Below, one piece after another: positions 63,879-64,000 of a DNA stretch of 64,000 nt. Below the pieces are notes generated by a model that saw only the letters and a list, made by a program, of their open reading frames with translations, had not been told where the DNA came from and searched no databases. This stretch comes from Sipunculus nudus (taxonomy: Eukaryota > Annelida > Sipuncula > Golfingiida > Sipunculidae). Positions within the stretch are counted from its first letter, which is position 1; each line of letters opens with the position of its first letter. The stretch is taken from positions 20,498,058 through 20,562,057 of the forward strand of contig CM049310.1 of NCBI GenBank assembly GCA_026874595.1. The letters run 5' to 3'. Both the position numbers and the translations under genes were made by a program.

Positions 63879-64000
63879 AGTTCAGTTTTTATTCCTTAAC
63901 AGCACAATCATTTGAAATAAAGAAATAAAGGAATGTAACTTCTGGAAGCTGAACAGATATAAGACCCTTCCTGTACACTGACACGTTTGATGTATAAAAC

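Overview
The window is animal nuclear DNA: AT-rich, dense in microsatellites and interspersed repeats, with short GT-AG exons in long introns. Two host genes are supported, both on the minus strand. Their family content (an Extradenticle-type PBX exon and an EF-hand patatin phospholipase), the split-repeat tyrosine-recombinase retrotransposon and the tandem-core repeats ending in CGCTATAGC/hairpin cassettes suggest a marine invertebrate, most likely a mollusc. That placement is inference; no ribosomal or mitochondrial marker is present.

Layout. (1) 1-22.4 kb: the 5' part of a PBX/extradenticle homeobox gene. Coding exon 1 (22122-22339) and the 74-base exon 2 (18090-18163) are clear. The homeodomain exons were not found and should lie beyond the left edge, so 1-18 kb reads as a large intron. 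It carries a nine-copy ~330-base tandem array (6.2-9.1 kb), two relatives with the same terminal cassette (10.5-10.85 and 11.6-12.66 kb, the latter with repeated DR1 nuclear-receptor motifs), and MITE-like elements including a hAT-type one with a target duplication at 19.1-19.7 kb. (2) 22.4-38.1 kb: PBX promoter region, then intergenic DNA with microsatellites, a 51-base exact tandem duplication, two related 31-base minisatellites with duplicated flanks, and a CTGCAG-rich inverted-repeat cluster. (3) 38.17-52.20 kb: a complete 12-exon gene for a 497-residue patatin-like phospholipase with a predicted N-myristoylation signal and two canonical EF-hands. Every junction is GT-AG and the frame closes exactly. 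Its largest intron holds a 10-copy 181-base tandem repeat bounded by hairpins. (4) 53.56-57.76 kb: an Ngaro-type retrotransposon on the minus strand (Gag, RT, RNase H, tyrosine recombinase) with A1-ORFs-B1-A2-B2 split direct repeats, broken by a frameshift and a nonsense codon. (5) 57.8-64 kb: non-coding DNA with MITE-like elements, simple repeats and two weak exon-like segments.

The two host genes belong to different pathways (TALE-class transcription control; calcium-linked lipid hydrolysis). Nothing here shows that they work together.
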